Of a DNA stretch of 32,687 nucleotides, positions 15,825 to 23,684 are shown one piece after another. Made by a program: the position numbers and the translations under genes. This stretch comes from Nocardioides sp. (GTDB lineage Bacteria > Actinomycetota > Actinomycetes > Propionibacteriales > Nocardioidaceae). The DNA is taken from positions 1 to 32,687 of the forward strand of contig JAJAYJ010000005.1 of the NCBI GenBank assembly GCA_026786275.1, given 5' to 3'. The notes beneath the pieces are model-generated. The model did not search any database, was not told where the DNA came from, and was given only the letters and a program-made list of their open reading frames with translations. Position 1 is the stretch's first letter. Each line of letters begins with the position of its first letter.

Positions 15825-15852
15825 CACACATCCCCCCGGATTGTGTGAATCC
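15825..15852 (-). promoter_or_regulatory. Hairpin 3 with two mutually exclusive pairings
   Basis: CACACATCC (15825-15833) pairs with GGATTGTGTG (15838-15847) with one bulged base and a CCCC loop. Alternatively the same GGATT (15838-15842) pairs with AATCC (15848-15852) around GTGTG. Competing folds of this kind are seen in attenuators and riboswitches, but no known riboswitch consensus was recognised. Confidence 0.35.
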
Positions 15853-15982
15853 GTTCCCCCGCAGGAGCACGGGACCGTCGAGGAAAGTCCTGCGCCAGCC
15901 CAGCGATCCGCTCCGAGAACCACACTATGGACGTCGCGGGCACGACGGATCAACACCGTGACCACGCCTTGGTAACAGGCTC

Positions 15983-16016
15983 GTCGGGTCCGGCGTGTCG
16001 GGTCCCGGCGTGTCGG
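15983..16016. repeat. Short tandem repeat
   Basis: GTCGGGTCCGGCGT (15983-15996) is followed directly by GTCGGGTCCCGGCGT (15997-16011) and then GTCGG. The two units differ by one base. It lies just downstream of the LigD-type polymerase stop. Confidence 0.6.
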
Positions 16017-16028
16017 ACACAGCGCGCG

Positions 16029-16943
16029 TCAGGCGAAGAGGTCGCCGTGGTCGCCCACCCGCTCCAGCACCTGTTCGAAGCGCAGCTGCTCCAGGCCCAG
16101 CGGATCCTGTGCGCCCTCGGCGACCTCGTCCCAGGTGACCGGGGCAGCGACGGTGGGCCGCTCGCGCCCCCGCAGGGAATACGGCGAGATCGTGGTCTTG
16201 GAGCCGGAGTTCTGCGACCAGTCGATGAAGACCCTGCCCGAGCGGCGGGCCTTGGTCATCGTCGCGGTCACCCGCTTCGGGTGCTCGCGGGCGAGCTCCT
16301 CGGCCACCTCCTTGGCGAGCGCCGTCGAGTCGTCGGAGGGCAGCCGGCGCGGCAGGTCGACGTAGAGGTGCAGGCCCTTGCTGCCGCTCGTCACCGGCTT
16401 GGCGACCAGGTCGCGCTCAGCCAGCTTCTCGGCCACCAGCGCAGCGACCTGGCAGCACTCGTGCAGCCCGGCCGGTTCACCGGGGTCGAGGTCGATGACC
16501 AGCCGGTCGGCGTGGCGGGGCCGGCCGTCGCGTCCCACGGTCCACTGGTGCACGTGCAGCTCCAGCGCGGCCAGGTTGACCAGCCAGGTGAGGGTGGCGA
16601 GGTCGTCGCAGATCGGGAAGACCAGGGTGTCGCCGCCCGCAGCCGCCCGGGAGCCGGTGGTGGGCACGGTGGCGGTCCGGACCCACGACGGCGTGCCGCC
16701 GGGGGCGTTCTTCTCGAAGAAACTGGCGCCCTCCACGCCGTGCGGCCACCGGATCCGGGTCACCGCCCGATCCTTGAGGTGCGGCAGCAGCACGGCTGAG
16801 ATCTGCGCGTAGTAGCTCAGCACCTCACCCTTGGTGGTGCCGGTGCGGGGGTAGAGCACCTTGTCCAGGCTGCTGATCCTGAGCGTGCGGCCCTCGACGT
16901 CGACCAGCACCTCGGCCTTGCCGTGGGTCTCCCTCGGGCTCAC
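16029..16943 (-). CDS. LigD-type NHEJ polymerase/primase domain protein
   Basis: 304 residues from a GTG at 16943 that overlaps the ligase stop (GTGA). This is the archaeo-eukaryotic primase-like polymerase domain of bacterial LigD, here a separate protein. Motif I is RLVIDLDPGE (Asp151, Asp153), motif II SGSKGLH (186-192) and motif III RVFIDW (Asp241); the metal-binding Asp residues and the nucleotide-binding SGSKGLH are all present. It fills gaps or adds ribonucleotides at broken DNA ends during non-homologous end joining. Length matches a free-standing PolDom, with no ligase or phosphoesterase part. It is co-translated with the ligase and divergent from Ku. Confidence 0.92.
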   Translation of the reverse strand: MSPRETHGKAEVLVDVEGRTLRISSLDKVLYPRTGTTKGEVLSYYAQISAVLLPHLKDRAVTRIRWPHGVEGASFFEKNAPGGTPSWVRTATVPTTGSRAAAGGDTLVFPICDDLATLTWLVNLAALELHVHQWTVGRDGRPRHADRLVIDLDPGEPAGLHECCQVAALVAEKLAERDLVAKPVTSGSKGLHLYVDLPRRLPSDDSTALAKEVAEELAREHPKRVTATMTKARRSGRVFIDWSQNSGSKTTISPYSLRGRERPTVAAPVTWDEVAEGAQDPLGLEQLRFEQVLERVGDHGDLFA

Positions 16944-17899
16944 CGGTCCCGCCCGAGACGCTCGGCGTCGAGGTCGCTGCGCACCCCGCGGTACGACGGC
17001 TGGCGCAGCCGGCGGTAGCCCTGGCCGTGGGTGTCGACGTCGACCACCACCACCGGCTGGACCCAGTGGGTGCCCGCCGCGTCCACGCGTGGCACCTCGT
17101 CGTCGAACGGGCTGACCTGCGAGGCCAGTGGCGCCAGCAGACCGGAGAGTATCCGCCCGGCGCGGGCGCCGATCCCGCTGCCGACCCGGCCGCGGTACAT
17201 CAGTCCTTCGGGGGTCGGCTCGCCCACCAGCAGGGCGGCGAGCCGGTCAGTGGTGCCCTCCTGGGGGCGCCAGCCGCCGACCACGTAGGACAGCCGGTAG
17301 CGGTGCGCGAACTTCAGCCAGTGCGGGCTGCGCTGGTCGGCCAGGTAGCGCGACGAGAGCCGCTTGCTGACGATGCCCTCCAGGCCCTGCTGCCGGGTGG
17401 CGTCGAGCAGCATCTCGCCGTCGTCATACGTGCCGGGCACCTGCCAGGCCGAGCCGGTCAGGTCGAGACCGACCAGCAGCTCACGACGTCGCCGCAGCGG
17501 CTCGGCGCTCAGGTCGCGACCCTCGAGGCGGAGCAGGTCGAAGACCATGTAGGTGGCCGGCACGCTCGCCACCAGCCGGGCCACGGCGCGGGCGTTGCGC
17601 ACGTGCATCCGCTCCTGCAGGGTGCGGAAGTCGGGCACGCCGTGGTCGTTGAGCGCGATGATCTCGCCGTCCACGAGCAGGTCACCGACGCCGCTGGGCG
17701 CCGCCTGCACCTCGGGCCAGGCCACGGTGACGTCGTTGTCGTTGCGGCTGGTGAGCCGCACCCGTGCCCGGTCGGGGCCGGTCACGTCGGTGAGGATGCG
17801 CACGCCGTCCCACTTCACCTCGTGCGACCAGTCGGGCCCCGTGGGCACGTGGCTGCCCTGGGTGGCCAGCATCGGAAGCATCGGCCCAGTCTGGTCCAT
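16940..17899 (-). CDS. ATP-dependent DNA ligase (LigD ligase-domain type)
   Basis: 319 residues from the ATG at 17899; a longer frame to 18082 would run into the divergent Ku gene. The nucleotidyltransferase motifs are I KWDG (adenylated Lys29), III DGEI (Glu79), IV EGIVSKR (174-180) and V WLKF (Lys196). An OB-fold domain follows, ending with RVDAAGTHWVQPVVVVDVD and RQPSYRGVR, as in LigD. It seals breaks brought together by Ku. Gene order, the 4-base overlap with the LigD-type polymerase and the divergent Ku gene all support NHEJ. There is no phosphoesterase domain in either LigD-type gene. Confidence 0.92.
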   Translation of the reverse strand: MDQTGPMLPMLATQGSHVPTGPDWSHEVKWDGVRILTDVTGPDRARVRLTSRNDNDVTVAWPEVQAAPSGVGDLLVDGEIIALNDHGVPDFRTLQERMHVRNARAVARLVASVPATYMVFDLLRLEGRDLSAEPLRRRRELLVGLDLTGSAWQVPGTYDDGEMLLDATRQQGLEGIVSKRLSSRYLADQRSPHWLKFAHRYRLSYVVGGWRPQEGTTDRLAALLVGEPTPEGLMYRGRVGSGIGARAGRILSGLLAPLASQVSPFDDEVPRVDAAGTHWVQPVVVVDVDTHGQGYRRLRQPSYRGVRSDLDAERLGRDR

Positions 17900-17926
17900 G
17901 GCCGCCGGCCGATGACAAGGGTTCCC

Positions 17927-17947
17927 CTCACCGGTCACACTGGTGAG
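17927..17947. promoter_or_regulatory. Inverted repeat between divergent ligase and Ku genes
   Basis: CTCACCGGT (17927-17935) and ACTGGTGAG (17939-17947) are 9-base arms pairing at 8 positions around CAC. It lies in the 78-base region that must hold both promoters of the NHEJ locus, 28 bases from the ligase start and 31 from the Ku start. A shared operator is plausible. No regulator gene is adjacent. Confidence 0.4.
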
Positions 17948-17977
17948 CCGGTCCCCCGTCGAAGGAGCACACCCCGC

Positions 17978-18880
17978 ATGCGAGCCATCTGGAAGGGCGC
18001 CGTGTCGTTCGGGCTGGTCAGCGTGCCGGTCAAGCTGTACGCCGCGACCGAGTCGCACGACGTGTCGTTCCGCCAGGTGCACGCCAAGGACGGCGGCCGC
18101 ATCAAGTACCAGCGGGTCTGCTCGATCGACGGCGAGGAGATCGCGTACGCCGACATCGCCAAGGGCTACGAGACCGAGGACGGTGAGATGGTCATCCTCA
18201 GCGACGACGACATGGCCGAGCTGCCCTCGACGTCGTCGCGGGAGATCGCGGTGGAGAAGTTCGTGCCACGCGACCAGATCGACCCGATGCTGCTCGAGAA
18301 GAGCTACTACCTCGAGCCCGAGAAGTCCGGGGCCAAGCCCTACGCGCTCCTGCGCCAGGCGCTGGTGGAGGCCGACCGGATGGCGGTCGTCACCGTCGCG
18401 CTGCGCCAGCGCACCACGATCGCGGTGCTGCGCGTCAAGGACGACGTGATCGTGCTGCAGACGATGATGTGGCCCGACGAGGTCCGCACCCCCGACTTCT
18501 CCGTGGAGGCCGGCGAGGTCAAGGACGCCGAGGTCAAGATGGCCACGATGCTGGTCGAGACCCTGGCCGGCGACTTCGACGCCTCCGAGTTCGAGGACGA
18601 CTACGCCGGTGCGGTCGAGGCGCTGGTCAAGGCCAAGATCGAGGGCGGTGAGATCAAGCGCACCGACACCTCGACCAAGTCCTCCGGCGAGGTGGTCGAC
18701 CTGCTGGCCGCGCTGCAGCGCTCGGTGCAGGCGGCCCGGACGGCGCGCGGCGAGTCACCGGCCGACGACGCGGGCGAGAAACCGGCGCAGAAGAAGGCAG
18801 CGGCCACGAAGACTCCGGCCAAGAAGTCCGCCGCGAAGAAGTCGACGACCAAGAAGACCGCGGCCAAGAAGGCCAGCTGA
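17978..18880 (+). CDS. ku: Ku DNA end-binding protein
   Basis: 300 residues from the ATG at 17978, with a strong GAAGGAG (17961-17967) ten bases upstream. The Ku core starts MRAIWKGAVSFGLVSVPVKL and contains VHAKDGGRIKYQRVC, GYETEDGEMVILSDDD, YYLEPEKSGAKPYALLRQAL and VLQTMMWPDEVR, all typical of bacterial Ku. The homodimer rings DNA ends and recruits the LigD-type enzymes encoded divergently. After about residue 258 there is a low-complexity Lys/Ala tail with repeated AKK and TKK units, similar to histone H1 tails. Lys-rich Ku tails are known in mycobacteria and influence DNA binding. Confidence 0.95.
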   Translation: MRAIWKGAVSFGLVSVPVKLYAATESHDVSFRQVHAKDGGRIKYQRVCSIDGEEIAYADIAKGYETEDGEMVILSDDDMAELPSTSSREIAVEKFVPRDQIDPMLLEKSYYLEPEKSGAKPYALLRQALVEADRMAVVTVALRQRTTIAVLRVKDDVIVLQTMMWPDEVRTPDFSVEAGEVKDAEVKMATMLVETLAGDFDASEFEDDYAGAVEALVKAKIEGGEIKRTDTSTKSSGEVVDLLAALQRSVQAARTARGESPADDAGEKPAQKKAAATKTPAKKSAAKKSTTKKTAAKKAS

Positions 18881-18898
18881 GCACCCGCCCACCCGGCC

Positions 18899-20341
18899 TC
18901 AACCGGCCCCGCGCCCACGCTCCTGCGTCATCTGCGCCAGCAGCGCTCCGCACTCGGCCGCCCCGGCCAGGGCGAGCTGCTCGGCCGTGTCGTCCTCGGG
19001 CTCCGCGACCAGGTGGTGCACGGTGCCGTCGGCGACCAGGTCGAGGGCCCGGATCCGCTGGTGGGTGGCGATCTCGGCAGCGTGGTCCACGTCGCCGTGC
19101 ACGATGACGCTGGCGCCCTCGGGCGGCAGCGGCGAGAGCCAGGCGTTCTCGGTCGCGACCACGACGTCGGCGGGCAGCAGGGCCAGGGCCCCGCCACCGC
19201 AGCCCTGACCCAGGATCACCGAGAGCGTCGGCACGGTCATCGTGGTCATGGTGGCGATGCAGCGGGCGATCTCGCCCCCGATGGAGCCCTCCTCGGCCTT
19301 CTGGGACAGCTCGGCGCCCGGGGTGTCGATCACGGTGACCAGCGGCAGCCGCAGCTCGTTGGCCAGGCGCATGCCGCGACGGGCCTCTCGCAGCGCGGCC
19401 GGCCCCATCGGGAGCTCGGGCGTTTGGGTACTGCGGTCCTGCCCCACGAGCACGCAGGGCTGGCCGTCGAGCCGGGTCAGGGCCACGATCACGGCCGAGT
19501 CCCGCTCGCCCTCCACCGTGCCGCGCAGCCGCACGGTGCCGCGGGCGCCGTACCGCAGCAGCTCGCGCACGCCCGTCCGGGCCGGCGCCCGGGTCCGCAG
19601 CACGGACTCCCAGGTGTCGCGGTCCGACGGGGCGGCGCTGCGCCGGGTCAGGGCCGGCGGTCGCGGCGGGTCCACCAGCACGCCGAGCGCGAGCTCGACC
19701 AGCGCCGGGACGTCCTCGGCCGGCACGACACCGTCGATGATGCCGTGCTCGACGAGGTTCTCCGAGGTCTGCACCCCCGATGGGAACGGCCCACCGTTGA
19801 GGGCCTCGTAAACCTTCGGACCCAGGAACCCGACCAGCGCGCCCGGCTCGGCCACGGTGACGTGGGCCAGCGAGCCCCAGGACGCGAAAACCCCGCCCAT
19901 GGTCGGGTTGCGCAGGTAGACCAGGTAGGGGAGACCAGCGCTGCGGTGGTCCATCAGGGCCCGGGACACCTCGACCATGCCCACGAAGGCGGGGGTGCCC
20001 TCCTGCATCCGGGTGCCACCCGAGGCCGTGGTGGCCAGCACCGGCAGACCTGCGGCGGTGGCCCGGCGCACGGCGTCGGCGATCCGTCGGGTGGCCGCCT
20101 CGCCGATCGAGCCCGCCAGGAAGCGGAACTCGTTGACGACCACGGCGACCGGCCGACCCCGGACCAGGCCCTGCCCGGTGATCACGGACTCGTCGGTGCC
20201 GGCCTTCTCCGCGGCCTTCTGCAGCGCCTGCCGGTAGTCCTCGCAGTGGTGCGAGATGTCGATCGGGGTGTCCCAGGAGACGTAGGAGCCCCGGTCCAGC
20301 ACCAGGTCGAGCAGCTCCCGGGCGCTCCAACGGTGCGTCAT
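18899..20341 (-). CDS. AccD3-type fused carboxyltransferase (beta-alpha)
   Basis: 480 residues from the ATG at 20341, overlapping the CoA-transferase stop (ATGA). Two crotonase-fold halves are fused. A beta-like half (about 1-225) has SGGTRMQEG (107-115), GGVFASWGSL and AEPGALVGFLGP. An alpha-like half (about 245-480) has IDTPGAELS (338-346) and GCGGGALALLP (380-390). It lacks the N-terminal Cys4 zinc ribbon of E. coli AccD. Sequence and layout match the mycobacterial AccD3 (Rv0904c) type, whose role is unsettled. Carboxyltransferases move CO2 between carboxybiotin and an acyl-CoA; relatives in malonate decarboxylase (MdcD/MdcE) instead decarboxylate a malonyl thioester. No biotin carboxylase or biotin carrier gene is in the window, and it shares an operon with a CoA-transferase and a MatC-like carrier. 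Confidence 0.88.
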   Translation of the reverse strand: MTHRWSARELLDLVLDRGSYVSWDTPIDISHHCEDYRQALQKAAEKAGTDESVITGQGLVRGRPVAVVVNEFRFLAGSIGEAATRRIADAVRRATAAGLPVLATTASGGTRMQEGTPAFVGMVEVSRALMDHRSAGLPYLVYLRNPTMGGVFASWGSLAHVTVAEPGALVGFLGPKVYEALNGGPFPSGVQTSENLVEHGIIDGVVPAEDVPALVELALGVLVDPPRPPALTRRSAAPSDRDTWESVLRTRAPARTGVRELLRYGARGTVRLRGTVEGERDSAVIVALTRLDGQPCVLVGQDRSTQTPELPMGPAALREARRGMRLANELRLPLVTVIDTPGAELSQKAEEGSIGGEIARCIATMTTMTVPTLSVILGQGCGGGALALLPADVVVATENAWLSPLPPEGASVIVHGDVDHAAEIATHQRIRALDLVADGTVHHLVAEPEDDTAEQLALAGAAECGALLAQMTQERGRGAG

Positions 20342-21528
20342 CGAGGCTCCTCGGCGTTCCCCAGCCAGGTCCGGATCGCGGGACCGTGCTGGTCCAGGAC
20401 CGGCGGCGCGACGTGGTCGGTGCGGGTCGTCTCGGCCCCGTCGGTGTCGAAGAAGCGCAACGCCGAGCCGGGCAGCGTGAGGTGGCCCAGCGTCTCGTGC
20501 TCGACGTCGACGAGCAGCCGCTGGCTCGCGGTCTGGTCCGAGGTGTAGACCTCGTCGAGGGTGCGGACCTTGCCTGCGGGCACGCCGACCTCGTCGAGGC
20601 GGGCCAGCAACGGCTCGGCGTCCCAGTCGGCGAAGGCGGCCTCGACGAGGTCGAGGACCCGCTCGCGGACCGCCACCCGCTCGGCGTTCGTCGCCACGCC
20701 CTCGGCCGCGGGGTCCAGGCCGAAGCCGTCGCAGAGCCGCTTCCACAGGCCCTCGCTCCCGACCGCGATCTGCACGGAGCCGTCGCGGCAGCGGAACAGG
20801 CCGTACGGCGAGATCGACGGGTGGTGGTTGCCCTGGGCCCGGCCGACCTCGCCCGCCACGGTCCAGCGGGTGCCCTGGAAGGCGTGCACCCCGACCGTGG
20901 CGGCGAGCAGGGAGGTCCGGACCACGGTGCCGACCCCGGTGCGGGCCCGCTCGTGCAGGGCCGCGACCACGCCGTACGCGCCGTACATGCCCGAGAGCAG
21001 GTCGGCGATCGGCACCCCGACCCGCTGCGGGTCGTCGGGACCGGAGCCGGTCAGCGACATCAGCCCGGCCTCGCCCTGCGCGATCTGGTCGTAGCCGGCG
21101 CGACCGCCCTCCGGGCCGTCGTGCCCGAAGCCGGTGATCGAGAGCACCACCAGCCGTGGGTTGCGGGCGTGCAGGGCCTCGAAGCCCAGGCCCAGGCGCT
21201 CGAGCACGCCGGTACGGAAGTTCTCGACCAGCACGTCGGCACGATCCACGAGCTGCAACAGCACGTCGCGGTCACCGCCCGGGGAGGTGTCCTTGAGGTC
21301 GAGGGCGATCGACTCCTTGTTGCGGTTCGCAGACAGGAAGTACGTCGATTCCCGACCGCTGCTGCCGTCCACGAACGGGGGCCCCCACCCGCGGGTGTCG
21401 TCGCCCTGGCCGGGCGCCTCCACCTTGATCACGCGGGCGCCCATGTCGCCCAGCATCATCGCGGCCTGTGGTCCGGCGAGGGCGCGCGACAGATCGACGA
21501 CGAGGACGTCCTCGAGGGGTCCGGTCAT
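20338..21528 (-). CDS. CaiB/BaiF-family (class III) CoA-transferase
   Basis: 396 residues, normal length. Family features are PLEDVLVVDLSRALAGP at the N-terminus, GARVIKVEAPG (30-40), NRNKESIALDLK, VLVENFRTGVLERLGLG and the catalytic Asp in VPIADLLSGMYG (Asp176), which forms the acyl anhydride and glutamyl/aspartyl-CoA-type intermediates. It would move CoA between carboxylic acids. The gene starts 4 bases after the carrier stop and overlaps the carboxyltransferase start. The inferred job is activation of the acid imported by the MatC-like protein; the acid itself is not visible from the sequence. Confidence 0.92.
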   Translation of the reverse strand: MTGPLEDVLVVDLSRALAGPQAAMMLGDMGARVIKVEAPGQGDDTRGWGPPFVDGSSGRESTYFLSANRNKESIALDLKDTSPGGDRDVLLQLVDRADVLVENFRTGVLERLGLGFEALHARNPRLVVLSITGFGHDGPEGGRAGYDQIAQGEAGLMSLTGSGPDDPQRVGVPIADLLSGMYGAYGVVAALHERARTGVGTVVRTSLLAATVGVHAFQGTRWTVAGEVGRAQGNHHPSISPYGLFRCRDGSVQIAVGSEGLWKRLCDGFGLDPAAEGVATNAERVAVRERVLDLVEAAFADWDAEPLLARLDEVGVPAGKVRTLDEVYTSDQTASQRLLVDVEHETLGHLTLPGSALRFFDTDGAETTRTDHVAPPVLDQHGPAIRTWLGNAEEPR

Positions 21529-21532
21529 CGGG

Positions 21533-22852
21533 TCACCATCCCGGCAGCACCAGGGCCGCCCACACCAGCAGCGGGCCCACCACGACGACGATCACGCTGT
21601 AGGTCAGAATCTGCTGGTAGTAGGCCTGCTCGGTGATGCTCTCAGGACGGTTGGCCAGCATCAGGGCCCCGTTGGTGGAGAACGGGCTGACGTCGACGAT
21701 GGTCGAGGAGATCGCGAGCGCCGCCACGAAGAGGCCGGCGTTGACGCCGCCCTCCGCAATCAGCGGGATGGAGATCGGGATGATCACCGGCAGCAGGGCG
21801 GTCGACGACGCGAACGCCGACACCACGCCACCGACGTAGCACAGGATGAGCGCGCCAAGGGCGACCGCACCGAGGGCGGCGGCCTTGGTGCCAATGAACT
21901 CCGGGGACCCGGCGGCGGTGAGGATCGCGGCGTAGGTGCTCACGCCGGCGACGAGGAGAACGGTCGGCCAGGCGATCTGCTTGACCGCGTCCTTGTGCTC
22001 GTGCGGGGAGAGCATGGCCAGGATGACGGCGGCCGTGATGGCCACGAAGCCGATGTTCTTGTCGAAGGCCAGGGCCACGACGGCCACGCCGACGAACGCC
22101 ACCAGGGTCAGCACCTGGTCGCGCCGGACGCCCTGGGCCCGGGTGGCGGTCTCGGTCGAGGTGCCGGTGCCGCCGGCCGAGATGCTGGGACCGCCGCGGT
22201 GCAGGTCCTCGTCGATGGTGTCCGGCTCGTCGGGGTCCGCCCGCTGCGCCATCAGCTGGCGGCCGCCGAGGAGCACGAAGAGGATCATGGCCATGATCAG
22301 GTTGACGACCAGGCTGGCCAGGAACACGGTGATCTCGCTGGAGGGCAGACCGTTCTCCTCCATCACGGAGTTGGTGATCGTGCCGTAGATGCTGATCGGG
22401 GAGAACCCACCGCCCTGGGCGCCGTGCACGACGAACATGCCCATCATCAGCGGGTTGATCTTGTAGCGGAACGCGAAGCCGAGGGCGATCGGGCCGATGA
22501 TCGCGCAGGCGGCGGGGCTGGCCGCACCGATGCCGGTCAGCAGCGCGGTGACCGCGAACATCACCCACGGGATCAGCGCCACCCGGCCCCCGACGCCACG
22601 GACCGCGGACCTGACGATCAGGTCGACGGTGCCGTTGTTGCGCGCGATGGCGAAGAGGTAGGTCACCCCGATCAGGGTCAGGACGAGGTCAGCGCTGACC
22701 CCGGCCAGGATCTCCTTCTCGTCGAGGTTCAGCGAGTACATGCCGACGAGCCACGCCGCGACGTACGCCAGCGCACCCATGTTGATCGGCAGCACGGTGC
22801 CGATGACGAAGAGGGCGATCAACGCGATGATCGCTACCCATTCCGCTCCCAT
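21533..22852 (-). CDS. MatC-like / SLC13-type dicarboxylate carrier
   Basis: 439 residues with about eleven membrane helices. It starts MGAEWVAIIALIALFVIGTV and has a long hydrophilic loop at about 205-250 (rich in Asp, Gly and Thr). The N-terminal half resembles the MatC_N family (NMGALAYVAAWLVG; VHGAQGGGFSPISIYG). The C-terminal half carries ISSTIVDVSPFSTNGAL, with the Ser-Thr motif typical of SLC13/DASS carriers. MatC is the malonate carrier of rhizobia, so import of malonate or a similar dicarboxylate is likely. AAGGGA six bases upstream fits the ATG at 22852. It is the first gene of the operon and diverges from a FadR-type regulator. Confidence 0.85.
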   Translation of the reverse strand: MGAEWVAIIALIALFVIGTVLPINMGALAYVAAWLVGMYSLNLDEKEILAGVSADLVLTLIGVTYLFAIARNNGTVDLIVRSAVRGVGGRVALIPWVMFAVTALLTGIGAASPAACAIIGPIALGFAFRYKINPLMMGMFVVHGAQGGGFSPISIYGTITNSVMEENGLPSSEITVFLASLVVNLIMAMILFVLLGGRQLMAQRADPDEPDTIDEDLHRGGPSISAGGTGTSTETATRAQGVRRDQVLTLVAFVGVAVVALAFDKNIGFVAITAAVILAMLSPHEHKDAVKQIAWPTVLLVAGVSTYAAILTAAGSPEFIGTKAAALGAVALGALILCYVGGVVSAFASSTALLPVIIPISIPLIAEGGVNAGLFVAALAISSTIVDVSPFSTNGALMLANRPESITEQAYYQQILTYSVIVVVVGPLLVWAALVLPGW

Positions 22853-22952
22853 GGCGGTCCCTTTCGGTTGCGGCCGCCTGTGACAGAGGTCACGGGTCGG
22901 CTCAGTGGACTAGCCAATAGGTCAATGGGCCGTCTGTCAATACGCTGAGCCC
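22853..22952. promoter_or_regulatory. Divergent promoter/operator region of the carrier operon and its regulator
   Basis: In these 100 bases a perfect TTGACA -35 hexamer reads toward the carrier gene (minus strand, 22940-22935), though a good -10 at 16-18 bases is missing. A dyad GTGAC-N4-GTCAC lies at 22880-22893 and a looser one, TGGACTA-N5-TAGGTCA, lies near 22906-22924. The placement suggests that the divergent FadR-type protein binds here and controls both directions. Confidence 0.4.
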
Positions 22953-23684
22953 ATGGCTGACCCCCTGCCTGGCCGAGACTCCGAGCCCGATGCCACCTTC
23001 CCGAAGCCGCTGCTGCGAACCCGGTTGTACGAGCAGGTCGCCGAGCAGATCACCACCTGGATCACCGACAACGGCCTCGGCGCCGGGGACCGGCTGCCCC
23101 CCGAGCGCGAGCTGGCCACCCGTCTCGGGGTCAGCCGCGCCACCTTGAGCCAGGCCCTGGTCGCCCTCGAGGTGGTCGGTGTCGTGGCCGTGCGTCACGG
23201 CGACGGCACGGTCCTGACCTCCCACGAGGGCTCCCGGCGGGTCATCGAGGCGATCCGGGCCCACGCGAAGCGGCTGCCCGAGATCACCGAGGCCCGGGAG
23301 GCGCTCGAGACCAAGCTGGCCGCGCTGGCCGCGCAGCGGCGTACCGAGGAGGACCTGGCGGCGATCACCGCCTCGCTCGACGAGATGGAGCACGAGATCG
23401 AGGCGGGCGGCCGGGGTGTGGCCGGTGACGAGCACTTCCACGCAGCGATCACCGCCGCCGGCCACTCCGAGCTGCTGGCCCAGATGATGGGCGCCATCGC
23501 CGACCTGGTGCGCGAGACCCGGATCGAGTCCCTCTCCCAGCCCGGCCGGCCCCGTGACTCCCTGGCCGGCCACCGGCGGGTCGCCGCGGCGATCGAGGCC
23601 GGGGACGCGGCCGCCGCGGCCACAGCCATGCACGACCACGTGGCGATGGTCAGCGACGTGGCCCTGCTGCGCGAGCGCCCGTGA
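22953..23684 (+). CDS. GntR-family (FadR/FCD subgroup) transcriptional regulator
   Basis: 243 residues. The winged-helix domain (about 22-90) has RLYEQVAEQITTWI, RLPPERELATRLGVSRATLS and the wing VVAVRHGDGTVL. The C-terminal FCD effector domain (about 105-235) shows the metal-binding pattern with Asp159 and His163 in DEHFHAAI, His207 (LAGHRR) and His227/229 (MHDHV). Such regulators usually sense small organic acids and repress the divergent gene. The start at 22953 has only a weak ribosome site. Its 3' end overlaps the TauE/SafE gene (GTGA), so regulator and transporter are co-expressed. A metal-bound carboxylate effector fits the catabolic genes opposite. Confidence 0.92.
   Translation: MADPLPGRDSEPDATFPKPLLRTRLYEQVAEQITTWITDNGLGAGDRLPPERELATRLGVSRATLSQALVALEVVGVVAVRHGDGTVLTSHEGSRRVIEAIRAHAKRLPEITEAREALETKLAALAAQRRTEEDLAAITASLDEMEHEIEAGGRGVAGDEHFHAAITAAGHSELLAQMMGAIADLVRETRIESLSQPGRPRDSLAGHRRVAAAIEAGDAAAAATAMHDHVAMVSDVALLRERP

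Larger units (their letters stand above)
15669..16028. other. Intergenic leader region with three inverted repeats
   Basis: About 360 bases without a credible gene, lying between the 3' end of the LigD-type polymerase gene and the start of the response-regulator gene, both on the minus strand. It contains three consecutive hairpin-forming repeats (15732-15775, 15778-15811, 15825-15852) and a short tandem repeat (15983-16016), listed separately. The promoter of the two-component operon must be here, probably as part of a structured leader. Confidence 0.5.

Noticed and set aside
15812..15960. Possible riboswitch before the two-component genes
   Set aside because: Alternative pairings exist, but no known riboswitch consensus could be matched by eye; kept only as a structural observation.
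17027..17977. N-terminal extension of the Ku frame by over 300 residues
   Set aside because: The Ku fold starts at the ATG at 17978 with a strong ribosome site; the extension is antisense to the ligase gene.
18781..18880. Repetitive AAG-rich DNA at the end of Ku considered as a repeat array or CRISPR
   Set aside because: It is in-frame coding for a Lys/Ala tail, with irregular units and no spacers.
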